In this document: positions 19,002 to 26,690 of the stretch, piece after piece
Numbering within the stretch: position 1 is the stretch's first letter
Layout: each line of letters opens with the position of its first letter
Source of the DNA: Amphritea opalescens
GTDB lineage: Bacteria; Pseudomonadota; Gammaproteobacteria; Pseudomonadales; Balneatricaceae
Assembly (NCBI RefSeq): GCF_003957515.1
Contig: NZ_RQXW01000008.1
Coordinates: forward strand, 144,824 to 208,823
Length of the DNA: 64,000 nt
Reading direction: 5' to 3'
Program-made: the position numbers and the translations under genes
The notes under the pieces: model-generated
Databases searched by the model: none
Told to the model about the DNA's origin: nothing
Seen by the model: only the letters and a program-made list of their open reading frames with translations

Positions 19002-19129
19002 CTTTGCTTTGGGTGGGCGGTGCGGTTCGTTCCTCACCGGTCACCCTACGGATTATACGGGTTGCAGTGGTGCGGTTCGCAAAGCTCACCTGCACCCTAC
19101 ACAAACAGCTTTTGTGGTTGGGTGCATGG
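19002..19129. repeat. 128-bp repeat, copy A (GGTGCGGTTCG hairpin element)
   Basis: Aligns without gaps to 21484-21611 with about six differences. It contains palindromic blocks of the type GGTGCGGTTCGC ... CACC ... GCACCCTAC that can fold into hairpins, a style seen in dispersed REP/MITE-like elements. Confidence 0.85.
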
Positions 19130-19204
19130 GGTTTCGATGTGTAGTAGTGGAGGCTAAGCAGTTGTCATCATCTTTGAAAAACCGCAAAAATAAAACCAAA
19201 TACA

Positions 19205-19228
19205 AATCGCTTAATACTCAGCGTTAGG
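19205..19228 (+). repeat. attC-like right end upstream of the hypothetical gene
   Basis: CGCTTAATACTCAGCGTTAGGT resembles the right half of integron attC sites (core GTTRRRY satisfied by GTTAGGT) and ends 14 bases before the ATG at 19243. A matching left half is not convincing (GGCTAAGCAGTTG at about 19154), so the assignment is tentative. Confidence 0.35.
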
Positions 19229-19242
19229 TCATAAATAATACT

Positions 19243-19737
19243 ATGTCGAATCACTATACTTTCACGTTGAATTTAAAACTTAAACGCAATTTAACGGCTA
19301 CAGAAGTGTCTGTATTAGAATATATTCTTAATGGTAATGGCTCTCCACCGGCTGATTTGCTAAATCATGCCTTTTTTTCTAACGGCTTACCTAAATATGT
19401 AAACTGGCAATCATACAAGGCGTTTCCAGTAGGAGGTTGGCGTTCTGAGTTTTGGCAATCAGTGTACTCCCCAAGCTGCGCTGCTGATGGTCAAATGAAT
19501 TATGGTGTAAATTTACATCTGCCGGGCCATAAATTGGAGGGCGCACTTAGCGAACTGCCATTTGCTTGCTGGCTTGCAACAATCAGTTCTTCAATTGGCT
19601 ATGTTGGGGCAATAACCTGTGAAGATGATGATATTGGTATGCCGCTTTTCCTTCTGTTTGTCAGTGATGGGCAGTTCAAAATAAGTAGCTTACCTGACAA
19701 CCTTGAGTTGGAATCTGCTGAAGGGATATCTGGTTGA
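19243..19737 (+). CDS. Hypothetical protein, possible gene-cassette ORF
   Basis: A 164-residue protein I do not recognise. It is soluble in appearance, with no signal peptide or membrane helix; landmarks are FTLNLKLKRNLTATE near the start, a Trp-rich middle (GGWRSEFWQSVYSPSCAADG) and an acidic C-terminus. Flanking DNA is unusual: an attC-like end 14 bases before the ATG and a palindrome of attC type 8 bases after the stop. The 3' half plus its downstream palindrome is duplicated just downstream, where the second copy is broken. The AT-rich composition differs from neighbours, suggesting transfer. Confidence 0.6.
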   Translation: MSNHYTFTLNLKLKRNLTATEVSVLEYILNGNGSPPADLLNHAFFSNGLPKYVNWQSYKAFPVGGWRSEFWQSVYSPSCAADGQMNYGVNLHLPGHKLEGALSELPFACWLATISSSIGYVGAITCEDDDIGMPLFLLFVSDGQFKISSLPDNLELESAEGISG

Positions 19738-19744
19738 TTGAATA

Positions 19745-19791
19745 CTAACAGTTAACTCAGCTTTGCCGTTTTACAGGGGTGAGTGTGTTAG
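19745..19791. repeat. attC-like palindrome after the hypothetical gene
   Basis: CTAACA / TGTTAG outer arms and CTCA / TGAG inner arms, separated by unpaired spacers and a central loop, 47 bases in all. A diverged copy lies at 21350-21394. Confidence 0.45.
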
Positions 19792-19846
19792 GGCTTCGCG
19801 TGATTCATGACAGTAGGAAATAGGGGAAAGGTTTTATCGAGAGTTA

Positions 19847-20056
19847 AGGAGTTTCCAGTAGGAGGTTGGTGTTCTGAGTTTTGGCAATCGGTGTACTCCC
19901 CAAGCTGCGCTGCTGATGGTCAAATGAATTACGGTGTAAATTTATATCTGCCGGGCCATAAATTGGAAGGCGCTCTTAGCGAACTTCCATTTGCTTGCTT
20001 GCAACAATCAGTTCTTCAATTGGCCATATTGGGGCAATAACCTGTGAAGATGGTGA
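19847..20056 (+). pseudogene. Broken duplicate of the hypothetical gene, middle fragment
   Basis: Matches 19418-19631 closely but lacks the 5' third, has a 4-base deletion (CTTGCTGGCTTG shortened to CTTGCTTG) that shifts the frame, and stops abruptly at 20056 where unrelated DNA begins. The homology resumes exactly at the next base of the parent in the fragment starting at 21237. Confidence 0.85.
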
Positions 20057-20081
20057 GGGTAAACTCTGCTAAACGCCAATG

Positions 20082-20107
20082 AAAAAACCCCGAAGAAATC
20101 TTCGGGG
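20082..20107 (-). terminator. Strong terminator inside the insertion
   Basis: On the minus strand CCCCGAAGA / TCTTCGGGG followed by six T; it lies 78 bases after the stop of the 109-codon ORF. Confidence 0.88.
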
Positions 20108-20184
20108 GAAGAAGGCGTTAACTTTTAGAACCCCCTTGTTTTATCCGCACCGAATTTCAGTGCAGAACAGACGGGCCGGCTGTT

Positions 20185-20514
20185 CTAATCTTGAACTGCT
20201 TTCGATGCAGGTGCGCTGCCAACAACTGCACGTTTTGGTGCATTACCAACGATGCTCTTTTGCGCGACAGGCTTCGTCATCTCGCTAACCAAATTCAAAG
20301 CATGTTCCCCTTTAAGAAAAGTAGCCGCATCAGGAATCTCTGCGGCATGGACGAAACAAGAATCCCCCCCGCTCAATGATACTGCCCCACAATCCGCAAC
20401 CATGGCACAATTCACTGCACTCCCTACCTGGCGACAAACGGTGTCGGCAAACAACTGCGATACGGGCAGTAAGCCAAAGGCTGCAATCAAAAATATCTTT
20501 TTAGTTGAGGTCAT
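20185..20514 (-). CDS. Small exported protein of unknown function
   Basis: A 109-residue ORF with a clear Sec signal peptide: MTSTKKIF, a hydrophobic core and a cleavage site after LFA, giving a mature protein of about 86 residues starting DTVCRQ. The mature part has four cysteines (positions in VCRQ, VNCAM, ADCGA, DSCFV) that could form two disulfides, and an Ala/Val-rich tail. An AGAGAG-type ribosome site precedes the ATG and a strong terminator follows. I do not recognise the family; position and size fit a phage-like or secreted factor. Confidence 0.5.
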   Translation of the reverse strand: MTSTKKIFLIAAFGLLPVSQLFADTVCRQVGSAVNCAMVADCGAVSLSGGDSCFVHAAEIPDAATFLKGEHALNLVSEMTKPVAQKSIVGNAPKRAVVGSAPASKAVQD

Positions 20515-20635
20515 TTTCGGATCTCTCTTTTTTTAAGTTAAATTAATACATAGTAACTGAAGCATATTACACAAGTTATATATTAGCATATCTGGCCTAA
20601 TCCTCAGCGAGGCCCAATCAACCCAATAAATTTGC

Positions 20636-20806
20636 ATGTCAACCATCCAAAAATATAGCGCTGCGGTATCGCAGGAGTTTGGAAATTATACCCGTGACAT
20701 CATGCTTTGCGTAGTTGATGAAAATTTTCACAATCTATACTCCGCGGCCGCTGCAACTATGATCCACGAAGCTCACTTCAGATTGTTGGTCAGCGCTTCA
20801 GCATGA
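20636..20806 (+). CDS. Doubtful 56-codon ORF in the insertion
   Basis: Begins MSTIQKYSAAVSQEFGNY and ends in an alanine-rich helix. It is the only open stretch in 20515-20877 on either strand of any length, lies opposite to the neighbouring minus-strand ORFs and has no visible ribosome site. It may be a remnant. Confidence 0.2.
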   Translation: MSTIQKYSAAVSQEFGNYTRDIMLCVVDENFHNLYSAAAATMIHEAHFRLLVSASA

Positions 20807-20877
20807 ACTAATCACATCAACATTAACCTTAGGGTCGTGGTAAGTAGCCATGCTTTTTTTCTTACTCAACTTCCGAT

Positions 20878-20997
20878 CTATCCGTTAAGTGCCAGATTCA
20901 CAGCCTCTGTCACTGCAATGGCAGCAAAACCTCCAACGATAACCAGCGCGAAGATCGCCCCGGCTTCCAATAGGATGATAGGGATATAAGCCACCAT
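20878..20997 (-). CDS. 39-residue single-span membrane peptide
   Basis: Starts MVAYIPIILLEAGAIFALVI and is hydrophobic through residue 30, ending EAVNLALNG. It has an excellent GGGAGG ribosome site that overlaps the stop of the 40-codon ORF just upstream, which indicates translational coupling. Short one-helix proteins in tight minus-strand series are typical of filamentous phage virion genes, but no definite homology can be claimed from inspection. Confidence 0.5.
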   Translation of the reverse strand: MVAYIPIILLEAGAIFALVIVGGFAAIAVTEAVNLALNG

Positions 20998-21000
20998 TGC

Positions 21001-21123
21001 TTACCTCCCAGGTTCAAACGGCGAGTAAGGTTTCAGAATCAGAGTTTTATTCACCATGATGTTAAAGCGGTATATAGGGCGAATTTCCAACGTAGGCTTG
21101 ATATTCAAGTTTCGGTGCAACAT
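21001..21123 (-). CDS. 40-residue peptide, coupled to the membrane peptide gene
   Basis: Starts MLHRNLNIKPTLEIRPIYRF and ends PYSPFEPGR; basic, with no membrane helix. Its stop codon lies 3 bases before the next ATG and its last codons form that gene's ribosome site. No ribosome site of its own is visible. Family not recognised. Confidence 0.4.
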   Translation of the reverse strand: MLHRNLNIKPTLEIRPIYRFNIMVNKTLILKPYSPFEPGR

Positions 21124-21215
21124 TTGTTGGCCTACCTGACTCTACTGTCTGCCCATTTCAACCGCCAGTGTTTCATTAGCTGTTGTTGTCTCGCTATTGT
21201 CATCTTCCGGATGGG

Positions 21216-21233
21216 AGAGCTGCGCCCAGCTCT
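21216..21233. repeat. Perfect hairpin at the right end of the insertion
   Basis: AGAGCTG-CGCC-CAGCTCT, 7-bp arms, ending 3 bases before parental homology resumes. Confidence 0.6.
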
Positions 21234-21236
21234 AAT

Positions 21237-21342
21237 TATTGGTATGCCACTTTTCCTTCTGTTTGTCAGTGATGGGCAGTTAAAAATAAGTAGCTTACCT
21301 GACAACCTTGAGCTGGAATCTGCTGAAGGGATATCTGGTTGA
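21237..21342 (+). pseudogene. Broken duplicate of the hypothetical gene, 3' fragment
   Basis: Matches 19632-19737 with few differences and encodes the same C-terminal residues (GMPLFLLFVSDGQ to EGISG). The copy continues past the stop through the attC-like palindrome to about 21448. An ATG at 21115 opens a chimeric reading frame into it, which is probably meaningless. Confidence 0.85.
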
Positions 21343-21349
21343 TCGAATA

Positions 21350-21394
21350 CTAACAGCTAACCCTACGTTGCCGTTTTACAGGGGGGGGTGTTAG
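21350..21394. repeat. Second copy of the attC-like palindrome
   Basis: CTAACA / TGTTAG outer arms retained; inner arms have become CCC / GGG, so pairing is kept although the bases changed. Confidence 0.45.
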
Positions 21395-21483
21395 GGCTTC
21401 GCGTGATTCATGACAGTAGGAAATAGAGGGAAGGTTTTATCGCGAGTTAGCATCTAATAATGATGATTAAGCGTTATGGTTGG

Positions 21484-21772
21484 CTTTGCTGTAGGTGGGT
21501 GGTGCGGTTCGTTCCTCACCGGGCACCCTACGGATTATACGGGTTGCAGTGGTGCGGTTCGCAAAGCTCACCGGCACCCTACACAAACAGCGTTTGTGGT
21601 TGGGTGCATGGATGGTCGACCTGTAGGGTGCGGTGAAGAATGAACCGCACCATGGGTATTCATTATTCACCAAAACTTTCATTACAATTCTCATTACAGC
21701 TATTACTGTAGCTTTTATTACAGCTATTGTGCGAATATCGGTGCAGTTCGCAAAGTTCACCGTACCCGATGA
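21484..21772. repeat. 128-bp repeat copy B plus related hairpin fragments
   Basis: 21484-21611 is the second copy of the repeat at 19002-19129. An inverted related hairpin follows at about 21621-21652 (GTAGGGTGCGGTGA ... GAACCGCACC) and a decayed one at about 21738-21770. No gene lies in this stretch. Confidence 0.75.
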
Positions 21773-22384
21773 TTATAGCGTAACAACCCGCGCGGCGAGG
21801 GCGATCAGAATGCCGCCGGTGAGCCGGTTAACAAGCTGACTGCGTTTTTGTAACGTTTTCAGGATAGGGCCGTGGGATAGTAAAAAGACCATCAGTGTAT
21901 ACCAGAGGCCATCCACTAAAGCGGCGGTGGCGGTCATGATCATATGATCGGCAAAGGTGGCATCGGGGCTGACAAATTGTGAGAACAGGGCGATAAAGAA
22001 GATAGCGAGCTTGGGATTGAGTACCGAGATGGCCGCGCCTTCGATCCCCGCAGTGAATATCGATACCTTTTTGCCTTCATTCACACCAAAGGCTGACTGC
22101 TTACCCGCCCGAATCGCTTTAACGCCGATCCACGCCAGATAACCTGCGCCTAACCAAGTAATCACCTGAAACGCAAATTGAGATTCCGCCACCAGAATCG
22201 CCAAACCCGAAATGGTCGCAAATGCCCATAAGCCCACACCCGCGGCATGGAACCAGCTGGCGGCTAAGCCATGGCGACGACTATTCGTTACGGTTTGTTT
22301 AAGTACCACGGCAAGGCTGGGGCCGGGAGACATCGCACCCAGGCAGCAGATTGCAAGGAGAGAAAGCCAGGCTGTTAACGTCAT
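21773..22384 (-). CDS. LysE-family translocator
   Basis: A 203-residue inner-membrane exporter with six hydrophobic segments. The N-terminal signature GAMSPGPSLAVVL and the later LGAGYLAWIGVKAIR and GIEGAAISVLNPKLAIFF mark the LysE/RhtB family, whose members export amino acids such as lysine, threonine or homoserine. ATG 22384 gives the usual family length; an upstream in-frame ATG would add 23 unlikely residues. It sits at the edge of the repeat-rich region, whose last decayed hairpin abuts the stop codon. Substrate unknown. Confidence 0.88.
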   Translation of the reverse strand: MTLTAWLSLLAICCLGAMSPGPSLAVVLKQTVTNSRRHGLAASWFHAAGVGLWAFATISGLAILVAESQFAFQVITWLGAGYLAWIGVKAIRAGKQSAFGVNEGKKVSIFTAGIEGAAISVLNPKLAIFFIALFSQFVSPDATFADHMIMTATAALVDGLWYTLMVFLLSHGPILKTLQKRSQLVNRLTGGILIALAARVVTL

Positions 22385-22595
22385 GTTGAGTCTCGGAACA
22401 GTAGTATTGAAGTAATGAGTGCATTGGAAGTCGGCACGATGGGCTAAATGCACCTAAGCTGATAGGGTGGATTATATTACAGCGATGCGCAGGGAACCAG
22501 TATTCAGGCTGTAGGGTGATGTGCGGTGACAGGGCTGACGTTGAACCGGTTATCTCACATTCCCTTTTGTTGTGCATATCAATCGAGAGGTTTCA

Positions 22596-22790
22596 ATGAT
22601 GCGAAGTTTAGAATCTATTTCAGACGTTTGCCCCTATTGCGGTGAACCAATTGAGCTATTAGTGGATTGTAGTGCGGGTGATCAAGAGTATATCGAAGAC
22701 TGTCAGGTCTGTTGTAAGCCGATCACGGTGGAACTTAAGTTAGATGGGTTGGAGCCGGAGGTGACGCTCAAGAGTGAAAACGAGGTATAA
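22596..22790 (+). CDS. CPXCG-motif cysteine-rich protein
   Basis: A 64-residue protein with two zinc-knuckle-like pairs, CPYCGEPI and CQVCCKPI, and the conserved QEYIEDCQ stretch between. This matches the small CPXCG family common in gammaproteobacteria; probable zinc binding, function unknown. The start is ATG 22596 because CGAGAGG lies just upstream. Confidence 0.88.
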   Translation: MMRSLESISDVCPYCGEPIELLVDCSAGDQEYIEDCQVCCKPITVELKLDGLEPEVTLKSENEV

Positions 22791-22820
22791 AAAACGCCAC
22801 ATCGGTTGATGCAGCGTTAA
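22790..22820 (-). terminator. Terminator of purC
   Basis: On the minus strand AACGC-TG-CATC / GATG-TG-GCGTT followed by TTTT; it starts 22 bases after the purC stop and also lies at the end of the convergent CPXCG gene. Confidence 0.7.
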
Positions 22821-22841
22821 TAGATCGGTTATCGCTGTGCT

Positions 22842-23945
22842 TTAATCGATCAGGCCGTAATCGTTGCGTAGAATCTCAATGATCTCGGCTTTCGGGTTTT
22901 CTGATAGTGGCAGTTTTTCACCGATAATCTTTTCAGCGATGCCCACGTAGGTATCAGATACTTTCTGCAGCAGGGCGACCGGTAGGGCGTTATCCTTAGC
23001 AAGCGCATAGCGTTCTTCCATGCGGTCTTTATTGATCAGGATATCGGGATCAGGGAAGAAGTTAAGCAGCTCCTGACGGAACACCTCTTTTGAATTCTCG
23101 ACGATCTTGCCTTCACGGTAAGATGGGCCGTCCCAAATACGGGAAGAGTCGGGCGTACCAACTTCATCCATATAGATCAGCTTTTCCTGACCGGCCGCAT
23201 CGGTGACATAGCCGAACTCGAATTTAGTATCGACAAACACCTGATCGATTTTTTCCAGTTCATCACTGATGACATCAAAGCCTTCTTTGAGCAGCTTCTC
23301 GTAAATGGCGATATCATCTTGCGAGCGGAAATGGAACGCCTCATGGTTGTTGACGATATCATCGCGGGAGATGTTTACATCATCCACTTCGGGGACGCCC
23401 GGAATACCGGTAAGAATCCCTTTGGTTGAAGGCGTGATCAGCAGTTCAGGCAGCTTTTGATCTTTCTGTAGATCATCGGCAATCTGCATACCGCAGAACT
23501 CACGTTCGCCCTTAGCGTAAGAGCGCCACATCGAACCGGTAATGTACTGACGGCAGATCGCTTCAATCATCACCGGTTTGGCTTTCTGTACGATCCAGAC
23601 AAACGGGTGGGGGATATCGAGAATATGGCTATCGGCTAAGCCGTTTTCACGGAACAGCTTAAACCAGTGGTTGGAAATCGCATTCAGCGCGGCGCCTTTC
23701 CCTGGAACCCCATTCATACCGCCTTCACCGTGCCAGATGCACTCGAAAGCCGAGATACGATCGCTGATCACCATAATGGCCAGTGGTGCATCTTCCGCCA
23801 CATCATAGCCTTTTTCCTGAATCAGGCGGCGACTATCGGCTTCCGTTAACCAATATACGGAGCGTACTTTTCCACTGTGTACCGGTTGGTTGGTACGAAT
23901 CGGCAGATCATTGTTGACTGCCAAAACCTTATCAGCAAGACTCAT
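22842..23945 (-). CDS. purC: Phosphoribosylaminoimidazole-succinocarboxamide synthase
   Basis: A 367-residue SAICAR synthase that joins CAIR and aspartate with ATP in purine synthesis. Visible motifs: [10 protein letters not shown] (nucleotide loop), [32 protein letters not shown] and the [12 protein letters not shown] substrate segment. It is about 130 residues longer than the E. coli enzyme; this long form is usual in Vibrio, Shewanella and Oceanospirillales. The 5' side holds an array of perfect inverted repeats (23985-24109). Monocistronic, with a terminator directly after the stop. Confidence 0.95.
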   Translation of the reverse strand: MSLADKVLAVNNDLPIRTNQPVHSGKVRSVYWLTEADSRRLIQEKGYDVAEDAPLAIMVISDRISAFECIWHGEGGMNGVPGKGAALNAISNHWFKLFRENGLADSHILDIPHPFVWIVQKAKPVMIEAICRQYITGSMWRSYAKGEREFCGMQIADDLQKDQKLPELLITPSTKGILTGIPGVPEVDDVNISRDDIVNNHEAFHFRSQDDIAIYEKLLKEGFDVISDELEKIDQVFVDTKFEFGYVTDAAGQEKLIYMDEVGTPDSSRIWDGPSYREGKIVENSKEVFRQELLNFFPDPDILINKDRMEERYALAKDNALPVALLQKVSDTYVGIAEKIIGEKLPLSENPKAEIIEILRNDYGLID

Positions 23946-23984
23946 TGCACTTTGTCCTGTATCTCAAAATAGATGATTAATAAA

Positions 23985-24080
23985 GTTCCAGAATAACAGC
24001 GTTTGCCTTGAACGATGGCAGTGCAGAGTTAGCTAGTAGATCAGCGGCGAGCGCTGTCGATTTCTACTAGATTCTGGAAC
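23985..24080. other. Junction-like structured element upstream of purC
   Basis: Outer arms GTTCCAGAAT / ATTCTGGAAC (23985-23994, 24071-24080) enclose a perfect inner helix CTAGTAGA / TCTACTAG (24033-24040, 24063-24070), itself capped by CAGCG-GCGAG-CGCTG. The inner helix abuts the outer one exactly, so they could stack. The remaining 38 bases can form a weaker helix with TGCC / GGCA. The element lies 40-135 bases upstream of purC. It could be a 5'-leader RNA of purC or a DNA element; no known riboswitch family is recognised. Confidence 0.5.
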
Positions 24081-24081
24081 A

Positions 24082-24109
24082 GGGATATTACACAGATTTG
24101 TAATATCCC
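24082..24109. repeat. Perfect 11-bp inverted repeat next to the structured element
   Basis: GGGATATTACA-CAGATT-TGTAATATCCC, one base away from the junction-like element. No T-run follows on either strand. Confidence 0.75.
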
Positions 24110-24247
24110 GCTACATTTTGCCTCGGTGGATTTAAGGCGTTTAGTGCGTCGTCGATGGCCACCGTCTTGATGATGCGGATGCTAATGTAATGAATGTGTG
24201 AAGTATCTCCTGTTATACTGCGTCGCTAACATTGATGGGGTAATGCT

Positions 24248-25675
24248 GTGACTGATTCTGTATCTGATGCTTTCTCCTCTGCGGAGGCTAAGTTCTATCA
24301 AATGAACCCCCGAGCGCGCTGGTTTGTGCTCGCGAGTATCTGTATTACGCTGTTTATTGTGCCCTTATCGATGTCCGGCGTTAATATGGCGTTGCCCGCT
24401 ATTGCCGATGCATTACATGCCGATGCCGTCTGGTTGAGCTGGATTCCTACCGCGACCCTGTGGGGCAGTATCGTGTTATTGCTGCCCGCCGGTCGGGTGG
24501 CGGATACCGTTGGCCGTAAACCTATCTTCTTACTGGGCCTATTAGGCTTTTCGTTGGCCTCGTTATTGGTGCTGTTTGTCGATTCGGTTGCTGTGCTGCT
24601 TCTTGTCCGGGTGCTTCAGGGGTTGTTTAGCAGTCTGGTGTTTGCCACGGCGATGGCCATTGTTGCCACGGTGTTCAGTGATAATAATCGCGGCTCGGCG
24701 TTGGGGTTTACCGCGACGTCGGTCTATCTCGGTCTCACCTGTGGGCCGCTGATCGGTGGCTGGCTGACGGAACACATAGGTTGGCAGAGTGTCTTTTGGG
24801 GGCCGGTACTGTTGGCACTGGTCGCTATTGTGTTGGCGGTGATTTATATCCGCAATGATGTTCAGTCGGGTAAGGCGTCTCAGCCGCTGGATTGGCGTGG
24901 TTCAGTACTCTTTGTGGCGTTGTCGACCTTGTTACTGTTGGGGCTTTCGGGGTTACCTAATCTCTATAACGTGCTGATGTTGATCGCGGGCGTTGTATTG
25001 ATCTTTGTGTTTGTGCGATATGAAAACCGCTGCGAATTCCCCCTGGTACGTTTTAGTTTGTTAGCGACTAACCGAGTGATGAGCCGCTCCTTGATGGCCA
25101 GCTTTATGATGTATGCGGCCCATTACCCTGTGCTATTCCTCTTAAGCCTCTATTTGCAATATTTACAGGGACTCTCACCTAGTGAAGCGGGGCAGTTGAT
25201 TCTTTTACAAGCGTTGATTATGGCGGTGTTGGCACCGATTTCAGGGCGTCTATCGGATCGCTATGAGCCACGCTTGATCGCCACCGTCGGTTGTTTGTTC
25301 TTCGCGGCGGGTTTTGCGGTGCTGGTATTCCTGACGTCAGACAGTGCGCTTAACCATGTGATTCTGTCTCTGTCGTTATTGGGTGTGGGCTTTGGTTTGT
25401 TCTCAACCCCGAACAACAATGCGGCGCTAGGCTCTGTTCCGAAAGAGCGTCTGAGTATCGCTTCGGCTCTGCTCAACCTGTCCCGTACCAGCGGTAATAT
25501 GTTCAGCATGGCGATTATTATGTTGTTGATGAGCCATTTTCTAGAAAGCGATCAGATCCGCCCAGAGCGTTACCCAGATCTGTTGTTGGTGGTGAAACTC
25601 GGTTTTGCCAGCGCCTGCCTTTATAGCGTACTGGCAGCATGGTTTTCCTATAGCCGAGGTAAGGTGACCCGCTAG
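24248..25675 (+). CDS. MFS drug-resistance-type transporter (DHA2-like)
   Basis: A 475-residue major facilitator protein with about 12-14 helices. Motif A-like segment LLPAGRVADTVGRKPIFLLG (about 78-97), helix 5 motif GLTCGPLIGGWLTEHIGW, and a second GRLSDRYEPR motif in the C-terminal half place it with proton-driven multidrug exporters. Start is GTG 24248 with GGGG upstream. It converges on ppsR; the two stops are about 20 bases apart and a CCGCTAG-TTCAG-CTAGCGG inverted repeat covers the junction. Substrate unknown. Confidence 0.85.
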   Translation: MTDSVSDAFSSAEAKFYQMNPRARWFVLASICITLFIVPLSMSGVNMALPAIADALHADAVWLSWIPTATLWGSIVLLLPAGRVADTVGRKPIFLLGLLGFSLASLLVLFVDSVAVLLLVRVLQGLFSSLVFATAMAIVATVFSDNNRGSALGFTATSVYLGLTCGPLIGGWLTEHIGWQSVFWGPVLLALVAIVLAVIYIRNDVQSGKASQPLDWRGSVLFVALSTLLLLGLSGLPNLYNVLMLIAGVVLIFVFVRYENRCEFPLVRFSLLATNRVMSRSLMASFMMYAAHYPVLFLLSLYLQYLQGLSPSEAGQLILLQALIMAVLAPISGRLSDRYEPRLIATVGCLFFAAGFAVLVFLTSDSALNHVILSLSLLGVGFGLFSTPNNNAALGSVPKERLSIASALLNLSRTSGNMFSMAIIMLLMSHFLESDQIRPERYPDLLLVVKLGFASACLYSVLAAWFSYSRGKVTR

Positions 25676-25687
25676 TTCAGCTAGCGG
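25669..25687. terminator. Inverted repeat between the convergent MFS gene and ppsR
   Basis: Perfect 7-bp arms CCGCTAG / CTAGCGG with a 5-base loop, overlapping the MFS stop codon; no T-run, so a weak terminator at best. Confidence 0.35.
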
Positions 25688-25695
25688 TGACCGCC

Positions 25696-26514
25696 TTATT
25701 TGATCCGGCGTTGTAGTCCTTTCTGGGCAATAATGCGGGTGGCGATCTCTTCGATCGAGAAGTGGGTGGTATTGATAAAAGGGATCTGCTGCTGCCGGAA
25801 CATCCGCTCGACGCTGCGGACTTCCTCTTCACATTGATCGAGAGAGGCATAACGGCTGTTGGCGCGACGTTCATGACGGATAGCCGCGAGTTGAAACGGA
25901 TCGATGGTTAAACCAAATAACTTATCTTGAAAGGGCTGCAGCACCTCAGGCAAGGTCGGGCAGTTTAGATCGTCATCAGTCAGCGGGTAGTTGGCTGCCC
26001 GAATACCAAACTGCAGTGCCATATATAAGCAAGAGGGTGTTTTTCCGCAACGGGAAACACCAGTTAAGATAATGTCCGCTTTATCGTAGTGCTGTGTTCT
26101 GCCGCCATCATCATTTTCCATCGCAAAGTTGACCGACTCAATACGGTCCATATAGGTGTTTACTTCATTGATCGAGTGGGATTTGCCGACGCTATAAGAT
26201 GAGTGGCTACCGAGTTCTAGTTCCAGCGGTTTTAGAAAGGATGAAAATACATCGATCTTATAGGCGCTACTGGTGGAGATGACTTTACGGATGGCTTCAT
26301 CGACAACCGTATCGAATACTAGGGGCCGATAACCATCATCAAGACCAGCTTGGTCGATGGTCTCAACCGCGACAGCGGCTTTGTCGATACTGTCGATATA
26401 GGGCAGTGTTACTTTATTAAATTGAATCGAACCAAATTGCGCCAGTAAGCTATTACCCAAGGCTTCGGCGGTGATGCCTGTGCCGTCAGAGATAAAAAAA
26501 GCGGTGCGTTTCAT
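25696..26514 (-). CDS. ppsR: PEP synthase regulatory protein (kinase/pyrophosphorylase)
   Basis: A 272-residue DUF299 protein that inactivates PEP synthase by ADP-dependent phosphorylation and reactivates it by Pi-dependent dephosphorylation. The N-terminus [17 protein letters not shown] and the P-loop-like [11 protein letters not shown] are diagnostic; the [13 protein letters not shown] segment is also conserved. ATG 26514 gives the family length; the longer in-frame extension upstream is not family-like. It is divergent from ppsA, its target enzyme, with about 175 bp between the starts. Confidence 0.94.
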   Translation of the reverse strand: MKRTAFFISDGTGITAEALGNSLLAQFGSIQFNKVTLPYIDSIDKAAVAVETIDQAGLDDGYRPLVFDTVVDEAIRKVISTSSAYKIDVFSSFLKPLELELGSHSSYSVGKSHSINEVNTYMDRIESVNFAMENDDGGRTQHYDKADIILTGVSRCGKTPSCLYMALQFGIRAANYPLTDDDLNCPTLPEVLQPFQDKLFGLTIDPFQLAAIRHERRANSRYASLDQCEEEVRSVERMFRQQQIPFINTTHFSIEEIATRIIAQKGLQRRIK

Positions 26515-26690
26515 AAGCTTAAACTGTCCTGTGTCATCGTAGTGTATCGCTGGGAGGTTATTATTACGGCATTGGCGCGTACTGTATAGCAAACTATTGT
26601 CTAAAACAGGAAGTTACTTAACGCACTGAACATACGTGCGGAATTACAGTATGATTAGCCCCATAAGAGAATATTAAGGAGTGTACGGTT

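Larger units (their letters stand above)
20057..21236. mobile_element. 1,180-bp insertion of unknown type
   Basis: Defined by comparing the intact gene with its broken duplicate: the two duplicate fragments join at consecutive parent positions (19631/19632), so nothing was lost and no target duplication was made. The insert has a minus-strand terminator near its left end, small minus-strand ORFs (40, 39 and 109 codons), and a perfect hairpin 3 bases from its right end. No transposase or integrase is encoded. It may be a non-autonomous element or a filamentous-phage-like remnant. Confidence 0.6.

Noticed and set aside
19009..19227. 72-codon plus-strand ORF across repeat copy A
   Set aside because: Coincides with the hairpin-rich repeat; the equivalent frame is not kept in repeat copy B.
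20079..20536. Plus-strand ORFs of 62-94 codons in the insertion
   Set aside because: They overlap the terminator or lie antisense to the better-supported exported-protein ORF.
21115..21342. 75-codon ORF in the right part of the insertion
   Set aside because: Chimera of insertion DNA and the 3' fragment of the duplicated gene; antisense at its start to the 40-codon ORF.
23995..24010. PurR (PUR box) operator upstream of purC
   Set aside because: Only one half (CGTTTGC) matches; the left half does not, so it cannot be called.
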